DNA of 36,344 nt from GCA-002694895 sp964436345 (lineage in GTDB: Bacteria; Chloroflexota; Dehalococcoidia; Lucifugimonadales; GCA-002694895): the NCBI GenBank assembly GCA_964436345.1, contig CAYTCC010000002.1:1-36344 (forward strand), read 5' to 3'. Below are positions 17,505 to 26,011 of the stretch, piece by piece. The translations under genes were made by a program, and so were the position numbers. The notes under the pieces are model-generated. The model saw only the letters and a list, made by a program, of their open reading frames with translations, did no database searches and had not been told where the DNA came from. Numbering within the stretch: position 1 is the stretch's first letter; the number at the start of each line of letters is the position of its first letter.

Positions 17505-18853
17505 ATATTACTTTTAATTTCAGTAGCGATATTTCTTACTGATTCAACTAATTTGTTTAACTCATTTTCTGTTGTTTTAGTATTCAAAGCTCCTGCATTT
17601 TTAGTTTGCATAAGAACTCCGTTGTTTAATAATCCCATAAATAAAATTTTGGTTAATAAATTATCATTTTTGATAAATGATCTGTAATCTTCAATTTTAT
17701 TACTATTAAAATTTATTCCAAAAAGAGAGCCAATTCCTGTGATTTGATTATCTATTTCAAGTTCATCAAAAATAGAGTTTAATTTTGTTCTAAGTGCATC
17801 CCCCATTGAATTCATTTTCGTATATTTGTCTTTTGTTAATGCAGACATGACTGCAGCGCCTGCTTCCATAGTTAATGGGTTCCCATTAAATGTTCCTGCA
17901 TGAGATAATTTGTAATTATTACTTGAAGGATTTAATGTTTCCATTATTTCTTCTTTACCTCCAAAAGCTCCGACCGGTAATCCGCCGCCTATAATTTTGC
18001 CTAATGTTGTCATATCAGGGGTTATCCCAAAAACTTCTTGGGCACCACCCGGAGCGAGTCTATAACTTTGAATTTCATCATAGATTAAAATAATATCTAA
18101 TTCATTAGTTAGATCTCTTATAAATTGAAGGAAATTTGTTTTAAGTGGTAAATATCCTAATCCTGATATAACAGGTTCCATTATTAGGCATGCTAAATCT
18201 TCGCTGTGAGCATTTATAAGTTCTTTGCTTCTTTCAATATCATTATATGGAAGGACTATAACATCATTCAGTAAACTTTTAGGTTGTCCTGGATATTGCA
18301 ATATACCTGGATGAGTAGATTCTTTTAAATCTTTCGCTTTTGGAGATACACTAATAGATACATGATCATGTGTTCCATGATAACCACCTTCAAATTTTGC
18401 TATTTTATGTTTGTTTGTATATGCCCTGGCTGCCATGATAGCCATCATGGTTGCTTCTGTGCCTGAGTTAGTGAACCTTAGAGTTTCCATTGAAGGTGTT
18501 CTGTCAGTGATTAGTTTTGCTAGTTTTGCTTGCCCATCAGTTGGGGCACTATATGCAGTTCCTTTTTGAATTTGATCATTTAAAACATTTTTTACTTCAT
18601 TAGAAGAGTGTCCAAGTATGAGACTAGTAGCATTTATCATGAAATCAAGATAATTATTTCCGTCAATATCTGACATTATTGATCCATGTGCATTATCTGC
18701 GTAGAATGGATAAGGTTCCATCCATTGAGTAGTTCTTGTGCTTCCTCCTGGCATGTATTGTTCAGATATTTTTTGCATTTCATATGATTTCTGAGTTGTA
18801 GAAGTATATTGGTTCTTTTGTTTTTCTAGTAACTGATCTAGTTTCTCACTCAT
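17501..18853 (-). CDS. Class III aminotransferase (HemL/PbfA-like)
   Basis: The 450-residue protein is a fold-type I, class III PLP enzyme of the glutamate-1-semialdehyde aminomutase group. Visible signatures are MPGGSTRTTQWMEPYPF, TLRFTNSGTEATMMAIMAAR (124-143), the PLP-binding D259 in YDEIQSYRLAPGG, and the Schiff-base lysine K286 in TTLGKIIGGGLPVGAFGG. It lies 18 bases downstream of a phosphonoacetate-hydrolase-like gene on the same strand. HemL is one reading, but no other haem-synthesis gene from the C5 pathway is next to it. The pairing with a PhnA-like enzyme makes a phosphonate-linked aminotransferase or PbfA-like ammonia-lyase a real alternative. The family is certain; the reaction is not. 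Confidence 0.8.
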   Translation of the reverse strand: MSEKLDQLLEKQKNQYTSTTQKSYEMQKISEQYMPGGSTRTTQWMEPYPFYADNAHGSIMSDIDGNNYLDFMINATSLILGHSSNEVKNVLNDQIQKGTAYSAPTDGQAKLAKLITDRTPSMETLRFTNSGTEATMMAIMAARAYTNKHKIAKFEGGYHGTHDHVSISVSPKAKDLKESTHPGILQYPGQPKSLLNDVIVLPYNDIERSKELINAHSEDLACLIMEPVISGLGYLPLKTNFLQFIRDLTNELDIILIYDEIQSYRLAPGGAQEVFGITPDMTTLGKIIGGGLPVGAFGGKEEIMETLNPSSNNYKLSHAGTFNGNPLTMEAGAAVMSALTKDKYTKMNSMGDALRTKLNSIFDELEIDNQITGIGSLFGINFNSNKIEDYRSFIKNDNLLTKILFMGLLNNGVLMQTKNAGALNTKTTENELNKLVESVRNIATEIKSNI

Positions 18854-18871
18854 TGTTTCACCGTAAATATA

Positions 18872-19981
18872 TTAGATAGAATCTATAATATAATTTCCAA
18901 TTGATCTGTTTTCAATAAAATAATCAGGGTTTTTAGTAGTGTTTATTCCTATCAAAGGTATTTTTGTTTCATATGTTGAGGCATGAGATCTTAAATCATT
19001 TGGAATTGAGGAAATATCAGAATTTCCGAATACAACTTCTTTTTCCCCTAATACCATTAAATCTCCTATTGCAGTAGAGTTTAGATTAAATTTATGTACT
19101 GCTTCAGATCTGGCTAGAACATCTTCAATACCATCTATACCTTTTAGCACTTTTTTAGATTCATTAAGATTCGAAAGATCATTGATATATACGTAAATAG
19201 ATCCTCCTAGATTAGAATGATGGATTTCATGCTTATCTTTAATAATCGGAATTGCTATAGAATGAATATTGTATTTATGTAGTTCGTTTTCTACATTAAT
19301 TAATTTAGTTTTATCAGACATTCCATGGTCAGCAGTGACAAATATTTGATAGCCTGGATTTTTATTTATTAATTCACAAATTGAGTCATCTATTAATTTT
19401 AAATGTTCTAATGACTCAGAGCTTTCAGGTTTAAATTTATGCATAGGATAATCTGTTAATGAAATATATGCAAAATCAGGGGATTTTTCATATATAAGCA
19501 TTGATGCTGTTGATATAGTCCAAGAATTTGCATATATAGTATATATACTCGGTGCGTCGCCAAACCTTTTTATTAAAAATTCGTCAGGATTTTCTGTAGA
19601 ATAGCTTAAATTATTTTTTAAATTATTATTTATTAATAGTGTTTTCAATTTATTTTTTGAAGTGGCTAATATACTTGTTAGATTTTTCTCATTGTAAATA
19701 TCAAAAATTGTTCTTGATTTGACAAATTTATTATCTTCTACATATGTACCCTGATTTAAACTTTTGGAATATTTGTAATTTGAACATATTTCATGTTTTG
19801 ATGGATAATCACCAGATATAATTGATAAATTATTAACATTTGTTACTGAGGGCATCATGCCTTTAACATGTTTTTCAAATGATTCTTTTTTTAAAGAAAT
19901 GAATTCCATTTTATGATAGTCAAGATATTCGTAGTCCCAGCCGTCAATGCATATAGTAATAAACTTGTTCATAATTACCAT
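18872..19981 (-). CDS. phnA: Phosphonoacetate hydrolase-like enzyme (PhnA, alkaline phosphatase superfamily)
   Basis: PhnA cleaves the C-P bond of phosphonoacetate to acetate and phosphate. This 369-residue protein shows the alkaline-phosphatase-superfamily layout with two metal sites: D13 in CIDGWD, the Thr nucleophile T47 in MPSVTNVNNLSIISGDYPSK, D177 and H181 in SLTDYPMHKF, D218/H219 in TADHGMSDK, and H333 in LRSHAS. The nucleophile block and the DYPMHK block look like PhnA more than like general nucleotide pyrophosphatases of the same superfamily, which remain the main alternative. No signal peptide is visible, so it is cytoplasmic. Start ATG 19981 or ATG 19972. It shares a 52-base divergent gap with glyA and leads a two-gene unit with a class III aminotransferase. 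Confidence 0.75.
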   Translation of the reverse strand: MVIMNKFITICIDGWDYEYLDYHKMEFISLKKESFEKHVKGMMPSVTNVNNLSIISGDYPSKHEICSNYKYSKSLNQGTYVEDNKFVKSRTIFDIYNEKNLTSILATSKNKLKTLLINNNLKNNLSYSTENPDEFLIKRFGDAPSIYTIYANSWTISTASMLIYEKSPDFAYISLTDYPMHKFKPESSESLEHLKLIDDSICELINKNPGYQIFVTADHGMSDKTKLINVENELHKYNIHSIAIPIIKDKHEIHHSNLGGSIYVYINDLSNLNESKKVLKGIDGIEDVLARSEAVHKFNLNSTAIGDLMVLGEKEVVFGNSDISSIPNDLRSHASTYETKIPLIGINTTKNPDYFIENRSIGNYIIDSI

Positions 19982-20033
19982 TGTGAATAGATATTTTTAA
20001 TTATAGAATATTTTTAAATATAGTTACTTAATT

Positions 20034-21245
20034 ATGGATATAGAATTTCAAGATATACTAAAGAAAGAGATTATCAGGCAAAACGAATCTATTGTTTTGA
20101 TAGCATCTGAAAATTATGCTAGTAAGTCTGTAAGAATTGCACAAGGTTCGATATTCACTAATAAATATGCTGAAGGCTATCCAGGAAAAAGATACTATGG
20201 AGGTTGTGAATATGTCGATCAGATAGAAATATTGGCAATTCAGCGTGCTAAAGAATTATTTGGTGCTGAGCATGTTAATGTACAACCTCACAGTGGAGCT
20301 CAGGCAAATATGGCAGTATATTCAGCAATATTTGATTCAAAGAGTACAATAATGTCACTACCACTTGATCATGGTGGGCATCTAACACATGGTTCAAAAG
20401 TGAATTTTTCTGGCAATTTATATAATTTTGAATTTTATAGTGTAGATAGAGAAACTGAGCAGATTGATTATGAAGCTTTAGAAAAACAGGCACAAAAAGT
20501 TAATCCACAGGCAATTTTATCTGGATTTACAGCTTATCCAAGAGAAATTGATTTTGAAAGAATAAAAAACATTTGCAAAAAAGTTGATTGCATGATGATT
20601 GTTGATATGGCACATATTTCGGGATTAATTGCAGCAAAATTACACAGTGATTGTGTGAAATATGCTGATGTTGTAACTAGCACCACCCATAAAACTTTAA
20701 GAGGACCTAGGGGAGGATTAATACTCTCTAAAAATATTTATGCTAAATCAATTGATAAAGCTGTTTTTCCAAATATTCAGGGCGGACCTATGATGCATAC
20801 TATTGGAGCAAAAGCAGTTGCTTTTGCAGAAGCAAGTACAAGTGAGTTTGTAAATTATCAAAAAAATGTAATTAGCAATGCTAAACAACTAGGAAAATTG
20901 TTATCAGACGCAGGACTTCGATTAGTTACTGGAGATACTGATACACATATGATATTAGTTGATGTTACTCCTTTTCAATTAACTGGAAAATTGGCTGAAG
21001 AAAAATTGGCAGAAGTTGGATTAATTGTGAATAGAAATACAATTCCTTATGATACTAATCCGCCTCGAGTAGCAAGTGGGATAAGAATAGGGACTCCTGC
21101 AATTTCTACACGCGGCATGAATGTTGAAGCGATTACTGTTATCGCTAATTGTATAATTGGAATATTAAAAGGGAAAGAAGAATCAAAATTAATAAAAAAT
21201 AAAGTAAAAGAATTAGCTAACAAATTTCCAATTAATCTTTCATAG
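20034..21245 (+). CDS. glyA: Serine hydroxymethyltransferase
   Basis: GlyA interconverts serine and glycine and loads one-carbon units on tetrahydrofolate, using PLP. The 403-residue length is usual. Signatures include LIASENYAS near 22-30, TNKYAEGYPGKRYYGGCEYV, HSGAQANMAVY, the block VDMAHISGLIAA, and the Schiff-base lysine K220 in TSTTHKTLRGPRGG. The C-terminal part (NPPRVASGIRIGTPAISTRG) is also canonical. It starts at ATG 20034 only 52 bases from the divergent phnA-like gene and its last 14 bases overlap the convergent rnc. No glycine riboswitch fits in that gap. Confidence 0.97.
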   Translation: MDIEFQDILKKEIIRQNESIVLIASENYASKSVRIAQGSIFTNKYAEGYPGKRYYGGCEYVDQIEILAIQRAKELFGAEHVNVQPHSGAQANMAVYSAIFDSKSTIMSLPLDHGGHLTHGSKVNFSGNLYNFEFYSVDRETEQIDYEALEKQAQKVNPQAILSGFTAYPREIDFERIKNICKKVDCMMIVDMAHISGLIAAKLHSDCVKYADVVTSTTHKTLRGPRGGLILSKNIYAKSIDKAVFPNIQGGPMMHTIGAKAVAFAEASTSEFVNYQKNVISNAKQLGKLLSDAGLRLVTGDTDTHMILVDVTPFQLTGKLAEEKLAEVGLIVNRNTIPYDTNPPRVASGIRIGTPAISTRGMNVEAITVIANCIIGILKGKEESKLIKNKVKELANKFPINLS

Positions 21246-21750
21246 ATTTCTGTTTTTGCTCGTTTTTTATCATTTTAGTATTTTTTAAAGGGCCTTGTTT
21301 GATTAAGTTTTTTATTTCACTAGTGTAATTATTCCAAAAAAATGTTTTAACTTTTGTTATTCCGGCATCTATGTAAATTGCTCCAATTAATGCTTCAAAG
21401 CAATTTGATAACATTGCATCAGTGATTCCTACTCTGTTTTGACCTTTACTTACTTTGATATGGTTTTCAAGCGAGAGTTTTTTTGCAAATTTTGTAAATG
21501 TTTCATTTGAAATTATATTGGATCTGATTATTGAAAAATCTCCACTATTTTTATTGATTCCCAAATTTTTATATAAATGTACTGTGATTATGAAGTACAT
21601 AACTGAATCACCGACAAATTCAAGAATTTCATTGGATTCTAGAAATTCATTTTCAAATCTTAGTGATGAATGTGTTAATGCTGATTCAAGTAATTTGGGA
21701 TTTTTAAATGTTAGCCCTAATTTTTTTTCTATTTCAAAGTATTCATTCAT
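21232..21750 (-). CDS. rnc: Ribonuclease III, catalytic domain only
   Basis: RNase III cuts double-stranded RNA, for example in rRNA precursors. The 172-residue product contains the whole endonuclease domain: LGLTFKNPKLLESALTHSSL (11-30), the signature SNEILEFVGDSV with E41, E44 and D48, and NCFEALIGAIYIDAG with E119. The position equal to E. coli D114 is N116, a change that as far as I recall occurs in other bacterial enzymes. The usual C-terminal dsRNA-binding domain of about 70 residues is absent: after the nuclease domain only a short Lys-rich tail remains and the stop lies inside the 3' end of glyA. The N-terminal layout is that of ordinary RNase III, not Mini-III. No neighbour suggests a special role. 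Confidence 0.88.
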   Translation of the reverse strand: MNEYFEIEKKLGLTFKNPKLLESALTHSSLRFENEFLESNEILEFVGDSVMYFIITVHLYKNLGINKNSGDFSIIRSNIISNETFTKFAKKLSLENHIKVSKGQNRVGITDAMLSNCFEALIGAIYIDAGITKVKTFFWNNYTSEIKNLIKQGPLKNTKMIKNEQKQKSMKD

Positions 21751-21778
21751 TTATTGCATTGTACATGTAATTAATATT

Positions 21779-21808
21779 TTGATAAATTATTTATTAACCA
21801 TGAATAAT
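21779..21808 (+). promoter_or_regulatory. Candidate promoter of glnA
   Basis: TTGATA (21779-21784) and AATAAT (21803-21808) are separated by 18 bases in the divergent gap between rnc and glnA. A strong ribosome-binding site, AGGAGG (21836-21841 area), follows just before the ATG. The promoter match is moderate in AT-rich DNA. Confidence 0.35.
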
Positions 21809-21845
21809 TAAATTTATTTTAATTGCCAATTTGTAGGAGGATATA

Positions 21846-22892
21846 ATGTCAAAAATATGCGCGGAATATATTTGGATAGACGGCACAACACCCACACCTC
21901 AATTAAGATCGAAAACCAAAGTGTTAAAAAAAGAAGAAATTTTAACAATGGGAACATCTTCTATGGGAGCGGATAGATTAGCTATATGGGGTTTTGATGG
22001 ATCCAGTACAAATCAAGCTGAAGGAGCTAGTTCTGACTGTGTTTTGAATCCAGTATTTATTTGCCCTGATCCAATTAGAGGTGGAGACAATATACTTGTT
22101 CTTTGTGAAGTTTTGAACCCGGATATGACTCCACATTCAACTAATACAAGAAAAGAGACAGAATTAATTTCAGAAAAATACAAAACACAAGAAGGTTGGT
22201 TTGGTATTGAGCAGGAATATACTATGTTGGATCCTATTACAAATCAACCAATCGGATTTCCCGAAGAAGGATTTCCCGAACCTCAAGGTCCTTATTATTG
22301 CAGTGTAGGTCCTTCATGGATATTTGGCAGAGATATGGCTGAAGAACATCTTGAAATGTGCATGGATGCAGGATTAGCTATTTCAGGAATTAATGCGGAA
22401 GTAATGCCTGGTCAATGGGAATTTCAAATAGGGCCGGTTTCAGCATTAGAAGTAAGTGATCAACTTTGGGTAGCAAGATGGTTGTTATTTAGAGTAGGTG
22501 AAATGCATGGTATTCATCCATCTCTTGATCCAAAACCTGTAGCTGGTGATTGGAATGGAGCAGGAGCTCATACCAATTTTTCGACTAAAGCTATGAGAGA
22601 AAATTATAATGCAATCATAGCTGGATGTGAGGCATTATCTGGGGAACATAACTTGCATATAAAAAATTACGGTGATGGAAATGAAAGAAGATTAACAGGC
22701 TTACATGAGACACAGTCAATAGATAAATTTACCTATGGAGCTTCTGACAGGGGAGCATCTGTTCGTATTCCTTGGCAAGTAGAGAAAGATCAAAAAGGAT
22801 ATTTAGAAGATAGAAGGCCGTCTGCAAACATGGATCCTTATACAGTGACAAAACTACTATTAGACACAATTTGTTCAAAAGAGCCTCAGTAA
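21846..22892 (+). CDS. glnII: Glutamine synthetase, type II (eukaryote-like)
   Basis: Glutamine synthetase makes glutamine from glutamate, ammonia and ATP. At 348 residues this is far shorter than the 440-470 of the common bacterial GSI and matches GSII. Type II hallmarks are the N-terminal CAEYIWIDGTTPTPQLRSKT, WGFDGSSTNQAEGASSDC, the metal-site helix EQEYTMLD, NAEVMPGQWEFQIG, GDWNGAGAHTNFSTKAMR and RGASVRIP. The adenylylation-site loop of GSI is missing, so control by GlnE is not expected. An AGGAGG ribosome site precedes ATG 21846, which suggests strong expression. It is a single gene between rnc (divergent) and pdxS; no amtB or glnB is present here. Confidence 0.95.
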   Translation: MSKICAEYIWIDGTTPTPQLRSKTKVLKKEEILTMGTSSMGADRLAIWGFDGSSTNQAEGASSDCVLNPVFICPDPIRGGDNILVLCEVLNPDMTPHSTNTRKETELISEKYKTQEGWFGIEQEYTMLDPITNQPIGFPEEGFPEPQGPYYCSVGPSWIFGRDMAEEHLEMCMDAGLAISGINAEVMPGQWEFQIGPVSALEVSDQLWVARWLLFRVGEMHGIHPSLDPKPVAGDWNGAGAHTNFSTKAMRENYNAIIAGCEALSGEHNLHIKNYGDGNERRLTGLHETQSIDKFTYGASDRGASVRIPWQVEKDQKGYLEDRRPSANMDPYTVTKLLLDTICSKEPQ

Positions 22893-22906
22893 TTGTATTG
22901 ATTTCA

Positions 22907-22936
22907 TTGCAATTCTAATAAGTAAATTTATATAAT
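22907..22936 (+). promoter_or_regulatory. Candidate promoter of the pdxS-pdxT-R3H-tmk run
   Basis: TTGCAA (22907-22912) is followed after 18 bases by a perfect TATAAT (22931-22936), 33 bases ahead of the pdxS start. A GGGAG ribosome site lies at 22958-22962. Confidence 0.55.
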
Positions 22937-22968
22937 TAATTTAATATAATAAGATAAGGGAGTTTCAA

Positions 22969-23892
22969 ATGGCTTTAAAATCTGGAAGTAAGAAAGTTTC
23001 ATCTGATAAATCTAAGACTGGAACCTGGAAAGTGAAAGCAGGATTGGCTCAGATGTTGAAAGGTGGAGTAATTATGGATGTTGTTACACCTGATCAAGCA
23101 AAAATTGCAGAAGATGCAGGGGCATGTTCTGTTATGGCATTAGAACGAGTCCCATCAGATATAAGGAAAGATGGCGGTGTTGCTAGAATGTCAGATCCAA
23201 GTATGATTGCGGGAATTATTGATGCTGTTACTATACCTGTTATGGCAAAAGCACGTATAGGGCACTTTGTTGAAGCTCAAATTCTTGAAGAAATGGGTGT
23301 TGATTACATTGATGAATCAGAAGTTCTAACACCTGCTGATGAAAATAACCATATAAATAAACATGATTTTAAAGTACCTTTTGTTTGTGGATGCAGAGAT
23401 CTTGGTGAAGCTTTACGTAGAATAGGTGAAGGCGCAGCAATGATTCGTACAAAAGGTGAAGCTGGCACAGGAAATGTTGTTGAGGCAGTAAGACATGCGA
23501 GAGCAGTGCTTGGAGAAGTTAAAAGAATTCAAACAATGGATGCTACAGAATTAATGGCACTTGCAAGAGATTTAAAAGCTCCGTATGAATTAATTAAAGA
23601 AATTCATGATTCTGGTAAATTACCAGTAGTTAATTTTTCAGCGGGCGGGATTGCTTCTCCTGCTGATGCAGCATTAATGATGCAGATAGGTGTTGAAGGA
23701 GTTTTTGTAGGATCAGGAATTTTTAAATCAGAAAATCCATCTCACATGGCCAAAGCAATTGTAAAAGCAACAACACACTATAATGATCCTGAAATGTTAG
23801 TAGAAATCTCAAAAGGGCTTGGATCTTCAATGCCAGGGCTTGATGTACGAACTATGCCTGAAGATCAGAAATTGGCACAGAGAGGTTGGTGA
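22969..23892 (+). CDS. pdxS: Pyridoxal 5'-phosphate synthase, lyase subunit PdxS
   Basis: PdxS builds pyridoxal phosphate directly from ribose 5-phosphate, glyceraldehyde 3-phosphate and ammonia, with PdxT as the ammonia donor. The 307-residue chain is slightly longer than the usual 290-295, owing to a Lys/Ser-rich N-terminal extension of about 17 residues before TWKVKAGLAQMLKGGVIMDV. Key residues are visible: the first catalytic lysine K94 in PVMAKARIGHFVEA, VDYIDESEVLTPAD, and the second lysine in RTKGEAGTGNVVEAVRH. The phosphate-binding loop NFSAGGIASPADAALMMQ is also intact. pdxT follows with a four-base gap. PLP is needed by at least five enzymes in this same window. Confidence 0.98.
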   Translation: MALKSGSKKVSSDKSKTGTWKVKAGLAQMLKGGVIMDVVTPDQAKIAEDAGACSVMALERVPSDIRKDGGVARMSDPSMIAGIIDAVTIPVMAKARIGHFVEAQILEEMGVDYIDESEVLTPADENNHINKHDFKVPFVCGCRDLGEALRRIGEGAAMIRTKGEAGTGNVVEAVRHARAVLGEVKRIQTMDATELMALARDLKAPYELIKEIHDSGKLPVVNFSAGGIASPADAALMMQIGVEGVFVGSGIFKSENPSHMAKAIVKATTHYNDPEMLVEISKGLGSSMPGLDVRTMPEDQKLAQRGW

Positions 23893-23896
23893 AGAT

Positions 23897-24469
23897 TTGC
23901 ATATAGGTGTTTTAGCTCTTCAGGGAGACTATGCCGAACATATAAATATGCTGCACTCAAATAATGCTGATGTTTCTGAAATAAGGTTGCCGTCTCAGTT
24001 GGATGATGTAGACGGACTCATAATTCCAGGTGGCGAAAGCACAACTATTGTTCAACTTATAGATATATATGATTTTAGAGCTGAATTAGTTGAGAAAGCC
24101 TCTCAAGGATTCCCTATTTGGGGTACTTGCGCCGGAATGATTGTTATGGCAAGAGAATTAACCGATCATAGGCCAGAACCTTTAAATTTAATGAATATAA
24201 AAGTAAGTAGAAATGCTTTCGGGAGACAAATAGATAGCTTTGAAGAAGATTTAACTATTAAAGGAATTGATGGGAAATTCCCTGCAGTATTTATCAGAGC
24301 ACCTTTAGTAGTAGAAAATGATTCAAATGTTGATATATTGTGCTCTATAGATAACCCTTCAGGTCCCGTAGCAGTTCAACAGGGTAAATTGTTAGCTACA
24401 TCTTTTCATCCAGAATTAACTAATGATACTAGAATGCATGAATATTTTTTATCAATAGTAAAAATGTAG
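23897..24469 (+). CDS. pdxT: Pyridoxal 5'-phosphate synthase, glutaminase subunit PdxT
   Basis: PdxT is the class I glutamine amidotransferase that feeds ammonia to PdxS. I place the start at TTG 23897, giving MHIGVLALQGDYAEH and 190 residues, the normal PdxT length; GGTGAAG just upstream can serve as ribosome site. The open frame extends back into pdxS, but that part is only the shadow of pdxS. The triad is C78 in WGTCAGMIVMA with H171 and E173 in SFHPE. The oxyanion strand PGGESTT (45-51) is present. It begins four bases after the pdxS stop, as expected for a stoichiometric complex, and the next gene begins four bases after its own stop. Confidence 0.95.
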   Translation: MHIGVLALQGDYAEHINMLHSNNADVSEIRLPSQLDDVDGLIIPGGESTTIVQLIDIYDFRAELVEKASQGFPIWGTCAGMIVMARELTDHRPEPLNLMNIKVSRNAFGRQIDSFEEDLTIKGIDGKFPAVFIRAPLVVENDSNVDILCSIDNPSGPVAVQQGKLLATSFHPELTNDTRMHEYFLSIVKM

Positions 24470-24473
24470 TTCG

Positions 24474-25997
24474 GTGGAAAAAGAATTAAATTTATTAATT
24501 AAAATATTACCTAAATATCTTTATGAAGTTTTTTCTAGTCATAACAATGTAGATAATCTCAATGAAATTGTCCTAGATTTTGGAAGGCCCCCTGAAGCAA
24601 GATTTACAGATGGCTCAGAAATATTTTATGATCATGAAATATCCATTGAAGATTTAGAATATGTTCAAAAAGGCTTGGGTAAGTTTATGCCTGACAATCG
24701 CTCAGGCATTGAAAGAACTCTTCATCGAATTTCTGCTATAAGAAATAGAGACGATAAAATTATAGGATTGACATTGAGAGTAGGCAGAGCGATTGAGGGT
24801 GCTATAGATATTATTCGGGATATTGTTCAAAAAGGAGAAAGTGTTTTAATTTTAGGACCTCCAGGAGTTGGTAAAACCACAATGTTACGAGAGGTTGCAA
24901 AATTTTTAGCAGACGAAATGAATAAACGAGTCATAATTGTAGATACATCTAACGAAATTGCCGGAGATGGTGATATACCTCATCCTGCGATAGGTAATGC
25001 AAGAAGAATGCAAGTAAATTCACCTACAATGCAGCATTCGGTAATGATAGAAGCTGTAGAAAATCATATGCCAGAAGTTATTGTTATCGATGAAATAGGA
25101 ACTAATGAAGACGCTATGGCTGCTAGAACTATTGCCGAAAGAGGCGTTCAATTAATCGGCACAGCTCATGGGAATAATTTGGATAATTTAATTTTAAATC
25201 CTACTTTATCCGATTTGATTGGAGGAATAGATGCAGTGACTTTGGGTGATGATGAAGCTAGAAGAAGAAAAACTCAGAAAACTATATTAGAAAGAAAAGC
25301 CCCCCCTACATTTAGTAGTTTAGTTGAAATTAAAGGATTCAATCATGTTTTAATTCATGAAAAATTAGATTTGGTTGTTGATAGATTGTTGAGAGGGATG
25401 CCTATAAAGCCAGATGAAAGGAAAATAAGTAGCGAGGGTAAATTAGAAATATTAGAAAATAAAAAATATAATAATAACGCGAGTGTTAATTATTATCCTT
25501 CAGTAGTAAGCAAGAGACAAGGAAATGTTGCAAAAAATATTTCTGTTTATCCATATGGAGTAAATAAAGGTAAATTAGAAACTGCATCTAAAGAAATAGG
25601 CATAAATGTTTCAATTGCTCATAATTTACAAGATGCAGAATTTATTGTTACCACTAAAAACTTTTATAAAAAAAGAACAAAATTCTTAATTGAAGCACAT
25701 AAAAGTAATATCCCTTTATATGTAATAAGAAAAAATACTTTAAATCAAATAGTTAGTTTGTTGAGTACGTTAAAAAAGCAATCTATTCACACATTAAATT
25801 TAGATGACTCTGCGTTGAAAGAAGCTGAGGGAACTGCATTAGAGTTAAGCCAATCAGATAATATTTCTAAATTGGAATTATCTCCTCAAAGTGCATATAT
25901 TAGAAAAATGCAGCATAACATTGCAGAAAAATATGGATTAACATCAGCTAGTAAAGATGTTGGGGTATCAAGAAGAGTAGTATATTTTAAAAATTAA
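24474..25997 (+). CDS. R3H-domain AAA ATPase (Ycf45/SpoIIIAA-like)
   Basis: The 507-residue protein is an ATPase of the Ycf45/SpoIIIAA-like group, found in cyanobacteria, plastids, Firmicutes and other lineages, with no settled function. The ATPase core (about 95-320) has Walker A GPPGVGKTT (128-136), IIVDTSNEIAGDGD, Walker B EVIVIDEIGT (D206/E207) and GTAHGNNLDNLI. A variable linker follows, then a C-terminal R3H single-strand nucleic-acid binding motif, R477-x3-H481, ending SRRVVYFKN. The start is GTG 24474, four bases after pdxT. The setting between pdxT and tmk suggests cotranscription rather than a shared task. Binding of single-stranded nucleic acid is inferred from the R3H domain. Confidence 0.88.
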   Translation: MEKELNLLIKILPKYLYEVFSSHNNVDNLNEIVLDFGRPPEARFTDGSEIFYDHEISIEDLEYVQKGLGKFMPDNRSGIERTLHRISAIRNRDDKIIGLTLRVGRAIEGAIDIIRDIVQKGESVLILGPPGVGKTTMLREVAKFLADEMNKRVIIVDTSNEIAGDGDIPHPAIGNARRMQVNSPTMQHSVMIEAVENHMPEVIVIDEIGTNEDAMAARTIAERGVQLIGTAHGNNLDNLILNPTLSDLIGGIDAVTLGDDEARRRKTQKTILERKAPPTFSSLVEIKGFNHVLIHEKLDLVVDRLLRGMPIKPDERKISSEGKLEILENKKYNNNASVNYYPSVVSKRQGNVAKNISVYPYGVNKGKLETASKEIGINVSIAHNLQDAEFIVTTKNFYKKRTKFLIEAHKSNIPLYVIRKNTLNQIVSLLSTLKKQSIHTLNLDDSALKEAEGTALELSQSDNISKLELSPQSAYIRKMQHNIAEKYGLTSASKDVGVSRRVVYFKN

Positions 25998-26011
25998 AAA
26001 AGGTTAATTTA

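Noticed and set aside
19982..20033. Glycine riboswitch ahead of glyA
   Set aside because: The gap is only 52 bases, too short for the aptamer, and shows no fitting motif.
20800..21231. A frameshifted dsRNA-binding domain for rnc on the minus strand under glyA
   Set aside because: The region is fully used by canonical GlyA sequence on the plus strand, and no dsRBD-like motif was noticed on the other strand.
23819..23896. Longer PdxT N terminus starting inside pdxS
   Set aside because: The added residues match the shadow of PdxS; TTG 23897 gives the usual PdxT start and length.
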